From: Cricetomys ansorgei
Taxonomy: Eukaryota; Chordata; Mammalia; Rodentia; Nesomyidae
DNA length: 64,000 bases
NCBI GenBank assembly: GCA_026225945.1
Contig: JAMJFZ010000596.1
Location: forward strand, 1,389,501 to 1,453,500
Direction: 5' to 3'
Made by a program: the position numbers and the translations under genes. A model generated the notes under the pieces. It was not told the DNA's origin, did not search any database, and saw only the letters and a list, made by a program, of their open reading frames with translations. Below, one piece after another: positions 1-10,419 of this stretch; the first letter of the stretch is position 1, and each line of letters opens with the position of its first letter.

Positions 1-12
1 CACACACATATA

Positions 13-46
<34 letters not shown>
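1..46. repeat. (CA)n microsatellite, cut by window start
   Basis: Alternating CA with occasional ATA interruptions; it continues beyond the left edge, so its full length is unknown. Confidence 0.95.
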
Positions 47-495
47 GGCAACAGGAAGGAGAGAGCATACCCTACACAGCAGGCACTTGGGACTGAGCTG
101 TGGGTCCCCCTCAGTCCAACGCAGAGGCTGAGGGAGACAGGGTGTGGAGGCTGGTTGTGACAGGCACCCCTGGGATTAGGGTAACTCCAGTAAAGAGAGA
201 GACCAATCATGGGCAGTAAGTGTATTTCCCTTTCGGCTGACCTAGGAAACCATCTTACTAAGCTTGCTACAAAGGGGAGCTAAATGAGTATTAACTGGAG
301 GACCATCTGGTGGAAAGGCGATGGAGGTGGGGATCCCAGTGAGGAGACTTGTGACTTGGGTGAGCTTCCTTGTGGGCAGCCTCCTGTGTTTCAGTCATTC
401 AGTGTGAAGGAGGCATCCCAGATTGGCCTGTGTACAGTTCTAGGAGGACAGTGTGAACCACTGTGCACACAAACAGGAGCCCTGCCAACCAGAGA
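47..495. other. unique DNA, no gene seen
   Basis: Mixed-composition sequence without a recognised repeat. A short open frame covers the right half, but it runs into the 15-bp repeat at 496-570, whose period preserves the frame, so I do not call it coding. Confidence 0.5.
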
Positions 496-570
496 CATGC
501 AAATCAGGATCATGCAAATTAGAATCATGTAAATAAGGATCATGCAAATCAGGGCCATGCAAATAAGGGC
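496..570 (+). repeat. five-copy 15-bp tandem array with octamer motifs
   Basis: Units start at exactly 496, 511, 526, 541 and 556. Each begins CATGCAAAT or a one-base variant. Four units hold a perfect ATGCAAAT octamer, the consensus site of POU factors (Oct1/Oct2/Oct4); the third has ATGTAAAT. The remaining bases of the unit vary more than the octamer. A regulatory role is inference; the regular spacing is directly visible. Confidence 0.85.
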
Positions 571-784
571 AGTCCTGGTCAAAGGATCTGGTCACAGGTG
601 GCAGGCTGCAGCTCTGAGGTCAGGTGCCAAGCTTGTGAAAATCCCCTAACGGAGGGCAGTTCCACTTCCTGGTCTCTTCTCAACGCCTTCCCTCTGTACA
701 GAAGACTTTCCTGTGCGAAGATCAAGGAGGGTCTGGTACTGAGATAGGACTGCTTGCCTGAGGGGCAGGTGATGAGAGGTGTGA
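571..784. other. unique DNA
   Basis: No recognised repeat, splice signals or coding signature; it separates the octamer array from the CA block. Confidence 0.4.
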
Positions 785-1263
785 CACACACACATACATG
801 CCTGTGCGCCACACGCACACACACACACACACAGAGGCACACACACATGCACACACACAGGCACACACACATACACACACACACACACACGCACACACAC
901 ACATACACACAGACACACATGCACACACACACATAGACACACATACACACACACACATACATGCCTATGCGCCACACACACATACATATACACATACACA
1001 CATGCACACACACACACGCACACACACACACACATAAACACACACAGGTGCACACACACACACACGCCTGTGCGCCACATGCACACACACATATATACAC
1101 ATGCACACACACATACACACACACATACACACACGCATACACACACACATGCACACACACATACACACACATGCACACACACACACGCACATACACACAA
1201 ATACATATACACACACACATACAGATACACGCACACATACCGTATACATGCACACATACACAG

Positions 1264-1294
<31 letters not shown>
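785..1294. repeat. compound (CA)n / (GA)n array
   Basis: About 480 bp of CA with ATACAC and GCACAC interruptions, ending in a pure GA run at about 1267-1294. The short phrase TGCGCCACA recurs near 806, 968 and 1070, so part of the array grew by duplication of longer blocks. Long open frames on both strands (His/Thr or Cys/Val repeats) are artefacts. Confidence 0.95.
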
Positions 1295-1295
<1 letters not shown>

Positions 1296-2277
1296 TCTTT
1301 TCAAGTATTACCAGTGGGAATGGAAGTCCCAACCACTGAGAACGACCATTAAATCTCAGTTCCCGCCTTGCCCTGCCCCTTCCTCCCACCTGGCCCCGAG
1401 TTCCCTGGCCGAACTCTGAGTCTTTCTGCCCAGCCCACAGACAGGGGAGAATCACGGCCCAGAGGCTGCTGCCCAGAGCATGCCCTGCGCACCCTCCCAG
1501 ACCTGCCCTGTGGAAAACATCAGGGGCAGCTTCCGGACGCCATGTAGCCTTTCCTGTGTGGAAGGGCTTCCAACCCTGGGGAGTTCAGTTGTCTGAATCA
1601 CTTGGGAGACCGCCCATACGCATCATGCAGAAGTCCACGCCACTTCCTCTGCAGACAGCAGTCAGCCCAGTCACTCAGAGACACACAGCCCTGCTCTGCG
1701 CAGCCCGCCACCTCTATCTGTCACTCACCCTCACTCAATGGAGCAGCATCAGACAAACCAGGCTGTCATTCTGCCCTGTCTCCCGTGTCCCCCTGCCTGA
1801 GCCCAGAGCCTTACCGCCTCTTGCCAGTCTGACAAGCCTCCATCTTGGACAACTTCTCAGACTCGCCCAGCAGCAAGCACCTCACCTGCTTCCCCTGCAG
1901 ATCTGTTCATGTCCTGTCACCCCAGAAAACTAGACTTGCACTTCTCCACCCTTCCTACCTAGAGTACGCTTCTGGGCTCCCCATCCTATCTCCATTGGCC
2001 CCCTCCATGGTAACCCAACAGCAGAAGGGGTCAGAGCTACCTGTGGACTTTGTACCTTCATCACACTCTAGAGGACACAGATCTTGTTCGTGTTCGTCAT
2101 CCCAACAGACCGATCTTCTTAAAGCCAGAAACTCTGCCTCAGTTGCCTCCATGAACCCTGTACCCAGCCCTGAGGAGAGGCCATAGGTAAAGTCTTCTGG
2201 AATGCATCTGCACAAACTTGTGCTACATACCAAGTCACCCCCAAGTCTAGCCTGAAACAGCAGGAGTCATTGATTTC
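1295..2277. other. unique DNA, no gene seen
   Basis: About 1 kb without a young repeat. The part at 2060-2200 has a faint likeness to old L2-type LINE 3' ends, too weak to call. Open frames of up to about 125 codons show no start context, domain or splice pattern. Confidence 0.4.
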
Positions 2278-2675
2278 TGTCCTAGTTACGGTCACCTGTG
2301 ACGAAGCACCACAACCAAAGCAACTTGGGGAGGGAAGGGTTTGTTTGGCTTAAGCTGCTTATCACTGTTCATCACTGAAGGAAGTCAGGGCAGGAACTCA
2401 AGCAGGGCAGGAACCTGGAGGCAGGAGCTGACGCAGAGGCCATGGAGGCGTGCTGCTTACTGGCTTGTTCCTCATGGTTTGCTCAGTCTGCTTTCTTATA
2501 GCACCCAGGACCCCCCAGCCCAAGGATGGCCTCACCCACAATGCACTGGGCCCTCCGTCAACAATCACTAATCAAGAAAATGTCCTACGGGCTTGCCTGC
2601 AGCCCAGTCTTATGGAGCCATTTTCTCAGTTGAGGTTCCTCCTCTCAGATGACTCTTTCCTGTGTTAGTTAATAA
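2278..2675 (-). mobile_element. ERVL-MaLR-type LTR, antisense
   Basis: On the minus strand it has the features of a rodent MaLR LTR: a CCCAGCCCA/CTGTGGG-like core, a run related to CAAGCCAGTAAGCAGCAC, and an end rich in pyrimidine followed by CAGCA-like sequence. Read on the plus strand the diagnostic parts are GGAGGCAGGAGCTGA near 2419 and TGGGCCCTCC near 2548. Related antisense copies lie at 12525, 37650 and 57890, and a sense copy at 6303. The exact subfamily is not assigned. Confidence 0.75.
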
Positions 2676-2680
2676 ATCCC

Positions 2681-3050
2681 TGTGTTAGTTACATTGTTTA
2701 TTGCTCTGACAAAGTACCCAACAGAAGAAGCTGAAGGGGATGCGGTTTATTTGGGCTCCTGGTTTAAGGGATGGAGTCCACCACAGAGGGGAAGGTGTGG
2801 TGACTAGCTGTAGCAGCTGAGGCGGTGGTCGAGATGCATCTTCCATCAGGAGGCAGAGTCCTGGTGCTCAGCTCATTTTCTCCTTTTGATTCTGCCCAGC
2901 ACCCTGGCTCACAGGATGGCACTGCCCACACTGAGGGTGGGTCTGCCCACCTCACAAAACGTCTCTAGTAATGCCCTCACCGACAAGCCCAGAAGTGTGT
3001 CTCCTAAGTGATTCTAAATCTGATCAGTTGAAGTTGACAATCAAGATTAA
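2681..3050 (-). mobile_element. second antisense MaLR-type LTR
   Basis: Begins TGTGTTAGTTAC, matching the reverse complement of a MaLR 3' end, and finishes with GTTGACAATCAAGATTAA, the reverse of a typical LTR start. It directly follows the LTR at 2278-2675; the decamer TGTGTTAGTT occurs at both 2661 and 2681, so the two elements abut or were joined by a short duplication. Confidence 0.7.
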
Positions 3051-3160
3051 CCCCAACACTCAGGTGGATCTCTGTGAGTTCTGGACCAGCTTGTTGTACA
3101 TTGAGAGTTCCAGGTCAGTCAGGGCTGCATAGTGAAACCCTACGCCCCCCCCCAAAAAAA
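3049..3160 (+). mobile_element. B1 SINE, 5' truncated
   Basis: Starts at the internal CCCAACACTCAGG segment of B1, runs through GATCTCTGTGAGTTCTGGAC and GAAACCCTA, and ends in a C-rich then A-rich tail. The left arm is missing. Confidence 0.85.
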
Positions 3161-3608
3161 TCAGTCATCCCAGTCATCTGAGGGGTGAGCTACACATAGG
3201 GGTTCCTGGATATCAGTTATTTCTATGTCAAGAGCTCACAGACTGAACTGCATCTGATCCATTCTCTCTCAACCACACCACACTGCCACGAGAAACACTG
3301 ATTTCAAACCCAAACCTAGAAAGCAAAGGCTTTAGCAGTTGCACACTTCCGGGCTGTGAGAATTTGCTTTTATTTTAAATCCAAGGTCATGTGTTTACTG
3401 GTCTTACCAGTAGAGCAGTCACAAGTCTATCCATCCAAGATAAATATTTACCCAGGAAGAAATGGTGAAGGTTCTTGGGACCACTCCACATGGAGCCCCT
3501 GTTCTAACGACTTGGGTGTCTTTAAACCAATCATTTTGTGGCCGTCTGTTCCAGAAGGACTTAGCATTGACAAAGCCCCCCAACTGCTGTTTAGAAAACA
3601 CTCTTGTA
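3161..3608. other. unique DNA
   Basis: No recognised repeat. An open frame near 3356-3676 runs into the next B1 and is not considered coding. Confidence 0.4.
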
Positions 3609-3760
3609 GGCTGGCCATGGAGGTGCACGCCTTTAGTCTCAGCACTCAGGAGGCAGAGGCGGGCAGATCTCCATGAGTCTATTTCAGTCTGGTCTACAGA
3701 GTGAGTTCCAGGACACCAAGGCCACATAGAGAAATCTTGTTTCAAAGAAAAAAAAAAAAG
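3609..3760 (+). mobile_element. B1 SINE
   Basis: Near full-length B1: GCACGCCTTTAGTCTCAGC, GGCAGAGGCGGGCAGATC, GTGAGTTCCAGGACA, and a poly(A) tail at about 3748-3760. Confidence 0.93.
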
Positions 3761-4105
3761 GAAAGAAAACACACCCAAAATGCCAGGGAAGGGTCCTGGC
3801 CTGCATCTGTTCACATCTGCTGGAGTGTGGGTAGGGTGGTGCAGAGGAGGCGTTCTTACTGACTGTCTTCCTGAGTTAATGGCTCATTTCGTCTCCTTGA
3901 TGGCCCACCTGCTTGCAGGCTTTGGTTAGGCAAACATTTGACACTAAATGGAAGATCAGAGTTCTTTCCCTCTTCAATTTCTCTTCACTAAGTTAGGTGA
4001 CAGTTCCCCAAAGATAGGGTGCGTCAAAAATAAAGCTCACTAGCAGGTCATTTATTATCTCAAACTCTGATCAGATGTTACCTGTTCAAAATAGGGGTGA
4101 GAAAC
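3761..4105. other. unique DNA
   Basis: About 345 bp of ordinary composition between a B1 and a CA run; nothing recognised. Confidence 0.4.
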
Positions 4106-4130
4106 CACACACACACACACACACACACAC
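4106..4130. repeat. (CA)n microsatellite
   Basis: Twelve uninterrupted CA units, then GCATATGCAC. Confidence 0.95.
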
Positions 4131-4221
4131 GCATATGCACACAGTGTTTCTGAAAGTTAGAGGCTTCTATTGTAACAATTCAGAAAAAAACATTCTTTAC
4201 AGGTCACTCAGCAAAGACTTT

Positions 4222-4530
4222 CTGTGTGTGTGTGAGTGTGTGTGAGTGTGTGCGTATGTGAAAGTGTGCTTGTGTGCGTGAGTGAGGGAGTGTGTGTGTC
4301 TGTGTGTGCATGCATGTGTGCGTGCACGCCCGTGTGTGCAAGTGTGTGAGTGTGTGCGAGTGTGTGAGTGCGTGAGTGAGGGAGTGTGTGTGTGAGTGTG
4401 TGCGAGTGTGTGAGTGTGTGTGTGAGTGAGGGAGGGAGTGTGTGTCTGTGTGTGCATGTGTGTATGAGTGCACGCCCAAGTGTGTGTGAGTGTGTGAGTG
4501 TGCATGAGTGTGTGTGTGCAGCACACACGC
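4222..4530. repeat. (GTGTGA)n-type array
   Basis: About 300 bp of GT with regularly spaced GA and GC interruptions (GAGTGTGTG motifs) and internal duplications of roughly 100 bp that each contain GAGTGAGGGAG. Opposite-strand open frames are artefacts. Confidence 0.93.
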
Positions 4531-4617
4531 GTGTGCCCTCTCACACTTGTGGAGCCCAGAGGTTGGCTTCAGCTTGTCTTCCTCAGCCTCTTCTTCGCCT
4601 TATTATCACTACTGATA

Positions 4618-4992
4618 TTGTAATTTTTTGAAAATTCCGTAGACGCAACAATGTAGCTCAATGCCACCGCCTCCCCGTCCCCCTCCAGCTCCCACAACCC
4701 ACCTGCCTCCACTGTGCCTCCCTTCCAGCTTCAAGTTGTTCTGATCTTTTAGTGACCCACCGAGTCCAATCTGTGAGGTCCACGGTGCACGGCTGTGGCC
4801 ATCCACGGGCCATGGGACCCGCCAGTGGTCAACACTCAAGAGCAGCGACCCCTCCGGCTAGGCCACCAACTGCCATTGCTCCCAGCTAGCGGAGGGGCCT
4901 TGGGAGCGCCTTGCCTCCTGACTCCATGCTGGGATTTTAACTGGCTGGTCTTGTGCAGGCCTTGGACAAGGCCTGGAAGTTGCCTTTTCAGT
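4618..4992 (-). mobile_element. L1 3' UTR fragment, antisense
   Basis: Read on the plus strand it follows the reverse complement of the rodent L1 (Lx-like) 3' UTR: a C-rich block with CCACCTCC, ACCCACCGAGTCCAATCTGT near 4754, and CATGCTGGGATTTTAACTGG followed by GTCTTGTGCAGG near 4950. It matches the same landmarks as the clearer copy at 50437-51010. Confidence 0.75.
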
Positions 4993-6302
4993 TAGACTGG
5001 CCAGAGAGCCTTGGGGACCCTCTGTCTCTGCACCCCCAACCCATGGTCTCCGAAGCTGGGGTTACAGGTGTATGCTCCCCAGGCTATGTGGGAGCCAAGG
5101 GCTCATGCCCAGATCTCCATGCTGGTAAGGAGCACTTTCCCCACGGAGTCACGTCCCTGCTCGTCAGGAAAGGTCTTTCCCTTGGGGTACCAACGGCATG
5201 ATTTTGGAGCCATGAGTTCTTTGGTCAGATTCTAGTTTTGCAACCCTCCAGCACTTGAACTTGAGTGAGCATGTGAGCATGTTACCTCTGAATCCTTGTC
5301 TCATCCCCAAATGCACCTCAAACTGTCCTTCATACAGCGTCATGGAAACCTGGCCCTTAGAGCTCTCTCATGTGGCCTTCAGTCAGCCATTTTGTTAGGA
5401 TTTTCAAAATGGTGGTCAAGACTTAGCAACTAAATTTTCTCCCCTACCCCACGTCTGCGGAAAAGGCAGTTGGATCCTTTTTTCTTTTCCCCTTCATTTT
5501 GATGAGGCCTCAGAGCAGCATTCCGGGGGTCCCTCAGGTGGCGCGGGCCGGACCTTTTCCATTCGGCAGAGAGTCGGCATCCAAATCTGCACATCTAGTC
5601 TGCCACCCTGCCTCTCTGACCGGTTCCACCCACTGCGTGGTTGAAACGAAGGGAAGGATTGTGTGAGCACAGGACTGCCAGGCAGCTCGCAGCATAAACC
5701 ACCTTGGAACTGCAGGGATTTCTGCTGTGGAGGCGACAGGCAGCCACCGTCTGTTTTGGTGCCCAGCCCAGAAACTGGGGCCGAGACACAGGCTGTTTCA
5801 GTGCTGTGGGCCAGCGCGGGCCTGACAGCTGCTCATGGTGGCACACCAGGGCCTGTCTGTCAGAGGAGCTTGTTTAGAAGGGATTTAGATGACAGAGGGA
5901 AGGCTGCCACAGGGCGGGGAGGGCTAGGCACAGCTGCTGTTGTGTGCAGAACCCCAGACAATGAAAGGGATCTGAGAATGGACCGTGTCACCTCCATGGG
6001 CCTTCCCAGAGTTCATAGCAAACAGGCCTCTGTGTGGGGTTTTCTGCACCCCCCCAACCCCCACCCCAGGCTCCCAGCCAGGGAGAGACGATAATGAGAA
6101 AGAGCTCCTACCTTCCACGCAGGTGGGGAGGGCTACAGTGTAGCAAGGCCAGACAGGGGTCTCTCTTCCCCAGGGGAGGAGCAGGAGGCACACAGTTACC
6201 GGCAAGATCTCTGCAGCCTGGCAGCCTAATCCTGTCTAGTCCTGTCCTGGCTACTATCTAGGTGTGTGAGCTTGGATAATGTCATTGTTTTGTTTTGTTT
6301 CG
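4993..6302. other. unique DNA with a possible B4 fragment
   Basis: About 1.3 kb. A weak reversed B4-like piece (GCTGGGGTTACAGGTGTATG to AGGAGCACTTTCC) lies at 5052-5142. The remainder (5143-6302) holds no recognised repeat and no convincing exon; it is moderately CpG-containing around 5530-5600. Confidence 0.5.
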
Positions 6303-6692
6303 CTTGTGATCTAGGCACAAACCTAGAGACACCTGGGATGAAGGAAAAGCTATTGAGGAAGCGCCTCCATCAGACTGGCCTGTGGCCGCGTCTGCCCAGC
6401 ATTTTCTTGATTACCAGTTGATGCAGGTGGGCCCAGCCCACTGAGGGTGGAACCATCCCTAGGCAGATGGACCTGGGTTATATAGGAAAGGTAGCTGAGC
6501 AAGCCATGGATAGCAAGCCAGTAAGCAGCATCCATCCATGGCGAATGCTTCAACTCCTGTCTCCAGTTTCCCGCTCTGGCTTTTCTTGATGATGGACTGT
6601 AAGCTCTCAGGCAAGTAACCCTTTCCTCCAAAGTTGCCTTTGGTCCTGGTGTTTATCAGAACAGAGAGAAGAAACCAGGAGAGGTGAGTGAT
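6303..6692 (+). mobile_element. MaLR-type LTR, sense
   Basis: Contains TGGGCCCAGCCCACTGAGGG near 6428, CAAGCCAGTAAGCAGCATCC near 6513, GATGATGGACTGTAAGC near 6589 and a pyrimidine-rich CCTTTCCTCC region before the 3' end. This is the plus-strand counterpart of the antisense copies at 2278 and 57890. Confidence 0.75.
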
Positions 6693-6693
6693 C

Positions 6694-6845
6694 TGCATTA
6701 GTCACCTTTACTGGGCCGCACAGCGAAACACCCGACAAGAAGCACCTCAACGAAGGAAGGCTTTATCTGGATTCACAGTTCCCAGAGTCCTGGGAACAGG
6801 CGGTCATCCACCCCATGAGCTTGAGTTTTGGGGCTGGTACTTTCT
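6694..6845 (-). mobile_element. MT/MaLR LTR 3' end, antisense
   Basis: GCATTAGTCACCTTTACTG, AACACCCGACAAGAAGCACC, GGAAGGCTTTATCTGG and CACAGTTCCCAGAGTCC follow the reverse complement of an MT-type LTR end. The 5' half is missing. It abuts the sense LTR at 6303-6692, forming a tail-to-tail pair. Confidence 0.65.
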
Positions 6846-6849
6846 GACT

Positions 6850-7490
6850 CGTGGCCATTAAAACGCAGGCGACACAAATAGCCAATAATAACACGATTTG
6901 TCAGAGACGTCTGTGCTTCGCTTGCGCAGACCGTGGCCTGGTTTCCCCGGCATTCTAGAGTACCTGGCTGTCACTTGAATTAAATTTTAAACACTAAGAT
7001 TCATTGTGTAAGCTCTCTGGGTTTGTAGGTTTTTCAGCAGTATGTTACATTTTAATGTAGATTTTACTTAAAAAGACACAAAAACTTCTGACCGTAGGAG
7101 GTGGTTATTACTGCCTCATAAATAGTAACTGCCTCGGCTCCACAGGTTGCCGATCCATGCCATTCTTAAATGTTTGATTTAAACCGAGGCTGTTTACAGA
7201 TAACTATGTAATGCAACAAGACAGAGGGGAGTTTGTCATTAAAAAATGGTGGAATTTACGATGACATCATCGAATACTTTAAATTTTAATGCCACGTGTC
7301 ACATGATCTAATGAACAAAGCTGCAATAATCCATTTAAACCAGTCATGCGTAAATGTCTGAATTAATTGCTTTGTTTTACATCATTGAGAATCAAAGCCT
7401 TCATTTTATTAAGAAAAGTAAAAGTGTAAAATGTTAATATGAATTGCATTTGATAAAACAACACTGATTGAAGCACCCTAAAGCTTATAA
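6850..7490. promoter_or_regulatory. AT-rich repeat-free block, candidate conserved non-coding element
   Basis: Roughly 640 bp without SINE, LTR or microsatellite in a repeat-dense area. It is dense in TAAT/ATTA cores and holds TGTTTAC near 7191, GATGACATCAT near 7260, CACGTG near 7293 and GAATTAATTG near 7361. Such composition is typical of developmental enhancers, but conservation cannot be seen from one sequence. Confidence 0.35.
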
Positions 7491-7493
7491 ATT

Positions 7494-7509
7494 AAAGAGA
7501 GAGAGAGAG

Positions 7510-7541
<32 letters not shown>
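7494..7541. repeat. (GA)n microsatellite
   Basis: GA run with one AGGAGGG interruption near 7510. Confidence 0.95.
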
Positions 7542-7547
<6 letters not shown>

Positions 7548-7552
7548 CTAGA

Positions 7553-7675
7553 GCCAGGCATGGTGAGCTATGCCTGCAACCCCAGCATTCAGGAGGCTAA
7601 AGCAGAAAGATTGCAAGTTCAAGGCCAGCCTGGTCTCCATGGGAAAACTGGTACAAAAACAAAGAAATGAGAAAT
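7553..7675 (+). mobile_element. B1 SINE, diverged
   Basis: CCAGGCATGGTGAGCTATGC, CCCAGCATTCAGGAGG and AAGGCCAGCCTGGTCT with a short A-rich tail; the second half is shortened. Confidence 0.88.
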
Positions 7676-7743
7676 CAGATTCACACATGTGGGTATTATG
7701 GGCTGGTCTATGTGATGGGCTTTATTTAAAGCTGCTGTTTTAT

Positions 7744-7905
7744 AGCCAGGTGTGGTAATACACACCTTTAATCTCAGCACTCGGGGGAGGCAGAGGCAGG
7801 TGATCGCTCTGAGTTCCAGGCCAGTTTGGTCTGTATAGTGAGTTCTAGGACAGTCAGAGCTACATAATAGAGAGAACTTGTCTAAAAAAACAAAAACAAA
7901 AATCA
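7744..7905 (+). mobile_element. B1 SINE
   Basis: GCCAGGTGTGGTAATACACA, TTTAATCTCAGCACTC, GTGAGTTCTAGGACAGTC and an A-rich tail from about 7885. It follows the preceding B1 by about 70 bp in the same orientation. Confidence 0.92.
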
Positions 7906-7955
7906 TACCTCTACTTTATTAAAAATGTCAGAAAGGCAAAAAAAAAAAAAAAAGT

Positions 7956-8311
7956 CAGAAAGCAAGTGTTCATTGATTTAGATCCTACAGGGAGGGGTGC
8001 CTCTGGCCAGCCTAGGTTTTGCATATATTATTTGTAAGTAGAGGAATTAAAAATAACCCAGAAAGAAAATGCCATTTATCATCGTGACATACTCCTGCAG
8101 GGAAGTAAGCCCCAACCCTCCACAAGGATGGGGAAGAGAAAGGACGGCCATGTTCTCAGCCTCAGCTCTTAGACGCTGTGGCCTCCCTGGCAGCTGGTTC
8201 CCAGGAGAGGAGAGAGGAGAGAGGAGAGAGGACTTAAAGGGGCCCAGGATTCCGAGGTGCTGCCAGCCATAGTAAAGCAATTGCTGGCGGCAGCCACTTG
8301 CTTGGGTGAAG
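7956..8311. other. unique DNA
   Basis: Begins after a poly(A) of about 15 bp (7938-7954) and holds a short GAGAGAG tandem near 8206-8232; otherwise nothing recognised. Confidence 0.4.
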
Positions 8312-8402
8312 GAGAGCAGGAGAGGCGGCTTAGCAGCTAAGGGCGACCAGCCTTTTGCAGAGGACCTGAGTTCAGTCCCCAGCACCTCCACTGGGCACAT
8401 TC
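8312..8402 (+). mobile_element. B2/B3-type SINE, partial
   Basis: GGCGGCTTAGCAGCTAAGGG then GAGGACCTGAGTTCAGTCCC and CAGCACC: the tRNA-derived head of B2/B3 with its A and B box regions. The 3' unique part is absent. Confidence 0.65.
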
Positions 8403-8660
8403 GGCCTCCTCGTGCCGTGCCCGCACGCGCGGCTCATGTACTTCGATCACGTTCACACCTGCTGTCCGGCACGATCCTCTGAGCCAAGCTGCCGCCATCT
8501 CCGCCGGGTCAGCTGAGCCTCGTGCAGAAGATCGTCATCACGGCCGGGCCGTGGGCTGCAGACATTCCCTCAGAGAAGGAGGAGTCGCTGGGCCCTCACC
8601 CGAGGTTCCAGTCGATCCTCCCAGCCAGCTGGGCGCAGTTCTGCCCTCATTGCGTGTGAC
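8403..8660. promoter_or_regulatory. CpG-rich unique block
   Basis: Around two dozen CpG dinucleotides in about 260 bp, counted by eye, against very few in flanking DNA. No TATA box, splice donor or recognised exon. A forward open segment near 8520-8660 looks protein-like but has no identifiable start or homologue I can name. It may be an unmethylated CpG patch, a promoter, or the remains of a processed gene. Confidence 0.3.
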
Positions 8661-8670
8661 TTAGAGCCTG

Positions 8671-8700
8671 GGGGGGGGGGGGGGGTGGGGAGGGGGCAGG
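8671..8700. repeat. poly(G)-rich tract
   Basis: About 16 consecutive Gs followed by TGGGGAGGGGGCAGGG; a strong G-quadruplex candidate on the plus strand. Confidence 0.9.
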
Positions 8701-9144
8701 GAACACAGGCTGGGGTGCGAGGGCGCTCCAGCTAGAGGCTTTGGGAAAGCCATCGCTCACACACGCTGAGGACTTCAGCATGACAGCTGGAGAGTCACCC
8801 ACGCTCCCTGCACCCACGCTCTCCTGGGAGGCCCAACAAACTCACTGGTTTCTAGGGTGAACTTTGTGGACTCTTACGTTAGTTTATTTTGGGGTCTCGT
8901 AAGGACGGGGTGAGCCTTACTTGCATCCCCCCCAGGATGGAGTCCTCGGAACAGAGTCTTACTAGTCCGATTACTGGCAAAGAAAAAGAACTTGTGCAGT
9001 GACATGGAAGAAGGCACCGCTAACCCAATAGCGCATCGTGTCACAGGGGCGTGGCCCCGGCCTTGAGTCCCGGATTCTGGTCTCCGGGTTTGGAATTAAC
9101 AAATTATGCAATCTTAGGCAAACAATTTCTCCAGCACTCCGTAG
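8701..9144. other. unique DNA
   Basis: No recognised repeat or exon. Confidence 0.4.
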
Positions 9145-9240
9145 CCCACGGCACCCGTGACCTTTACCCTCTGTAACCCACGGCACCTGAGACCTTCACC
9201 CTCTGTAACCCATGGCACCCGTGACCTCTGACCTCTTCAC
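9145..9240 (+). repeat. three-copy 32-bp tandem repeat
   Basis: Units start at 9145, 9177 and 9209, each with CCCACGGCACC (third CCCATGGCACC) and ending CCTCTGTAA or decayed. Copies differ at several bases, so this is a small old duplication. Confidence 0.85.
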
Positions 9241-10419
9241 CTGATTGGTAAAAGGGTTTACATCTTAAACGTTCTTCTTGAGAAAAAAGCAAAACCAAAA
9301 AATGTCTTCTCTGGGACTCTCCAGGGTCACTCAACTGACACACATGTTCTGACGTTTTCTACCCGCTGGGTATTGTTGGGGTTGGTAATTTGGGGTGGGA
9401 TGGACCTGACTTTTTCTGACCAGAGTCCTATGTCTATGTGGTATGAAGAGTCTTCCAGCTGGTAAGATGGGTGGCCCATGGCATGGGGCCTTTGCAGCAT
9501 TGAAAGTCGCAGGAAAATAATACAACCCGTCGGTGTGGCAGCGCTGAGATGTCCAGTCTTAGACCATGCTCTTTGAGGGTAGGCTTGTTCTCTCGGGGAG
9601 CAGATGCAGCTGGCACCAGGCTCGGCAGAGGAGGGGTCATAAGTTGGCTGGGAGCCAGGAAGCCAGAGCTCCTAGCTTGCTCTACTCTGCTGTTTCTCTA
9701 GAATGTGGGAAGGGGGAAACTGCTTAGTTCACCCCGCTATATGCTCAGGAAGAATCTGAACCCCATGCCACACCTAAGCTTACGTGGTACCTTTACCTGC
9801 TCAGCTGTGGGCGAGTGAGGCACCTGGCCACCGCCCTGAGCTCCGCCCTGCTCTCCCGGGGTCACAGGGGCAGCCGTGTAGGCTGCAGCCTGGGTCTCCT
9901 GCTCTACCAGCTTCTGCTTAGGCTTGGCCAATGGAGGGCAGGGCAGAAAGGACATTGGGAAGAGGGCCGTCTGCTTTTGCCTCTCTGTGCCTTGGTGGTA
10001 GATCAAGTTCTGTCTCTGTCAACTTTACTCATGGGGCCCTAACTACTGCCAATCTTGGGGTCACTTACCGACTCCTGTATGCCAGCTCAGAGCTTCAACT
10101 GCACCTCAGTGCCTGCCACGAACAGCCAGCATCCATTCTGCTCCTCGTCTGGGTCTTCCACACGTTTTGCTCTTCTGTTGCCCGGATGGATCACACTACC
10201 TGCTCTCTGTGCTCTCATTCAGAGGGATTAATGACCACACACTCATCATCCAGACCTCCTCCCTCCCTGGGTTCTGGTCAGCCCAAGAAGAATTCAACTT
10301 CAGATTCCCAGAGAGGAGGCTTCCCACAAAGCAAGCAGTGCCCTGGAGATTGAGCCCAAGGGTTGCACGAAGCCAGCTCGTGTCCACCTCTGTGAATTTG
10401 GAAAAGGCCAGCGGAGAGC
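9241..10419. other. unique DNA, no gene seen
   Basis: Nearly 1.2 kb with no recognised transposon. Open frames of 70-140 codons exist on both strands, but overlapping frames are equally long and no splice or start context favours any. Confidence 0.4.

Noticed and set aside
579..1455. Long Cys/Val and His/Thr open frames over 785-1260
   Set aside because: They are translations of (CA)n/(GT)n; all frames on both strands stay open together.
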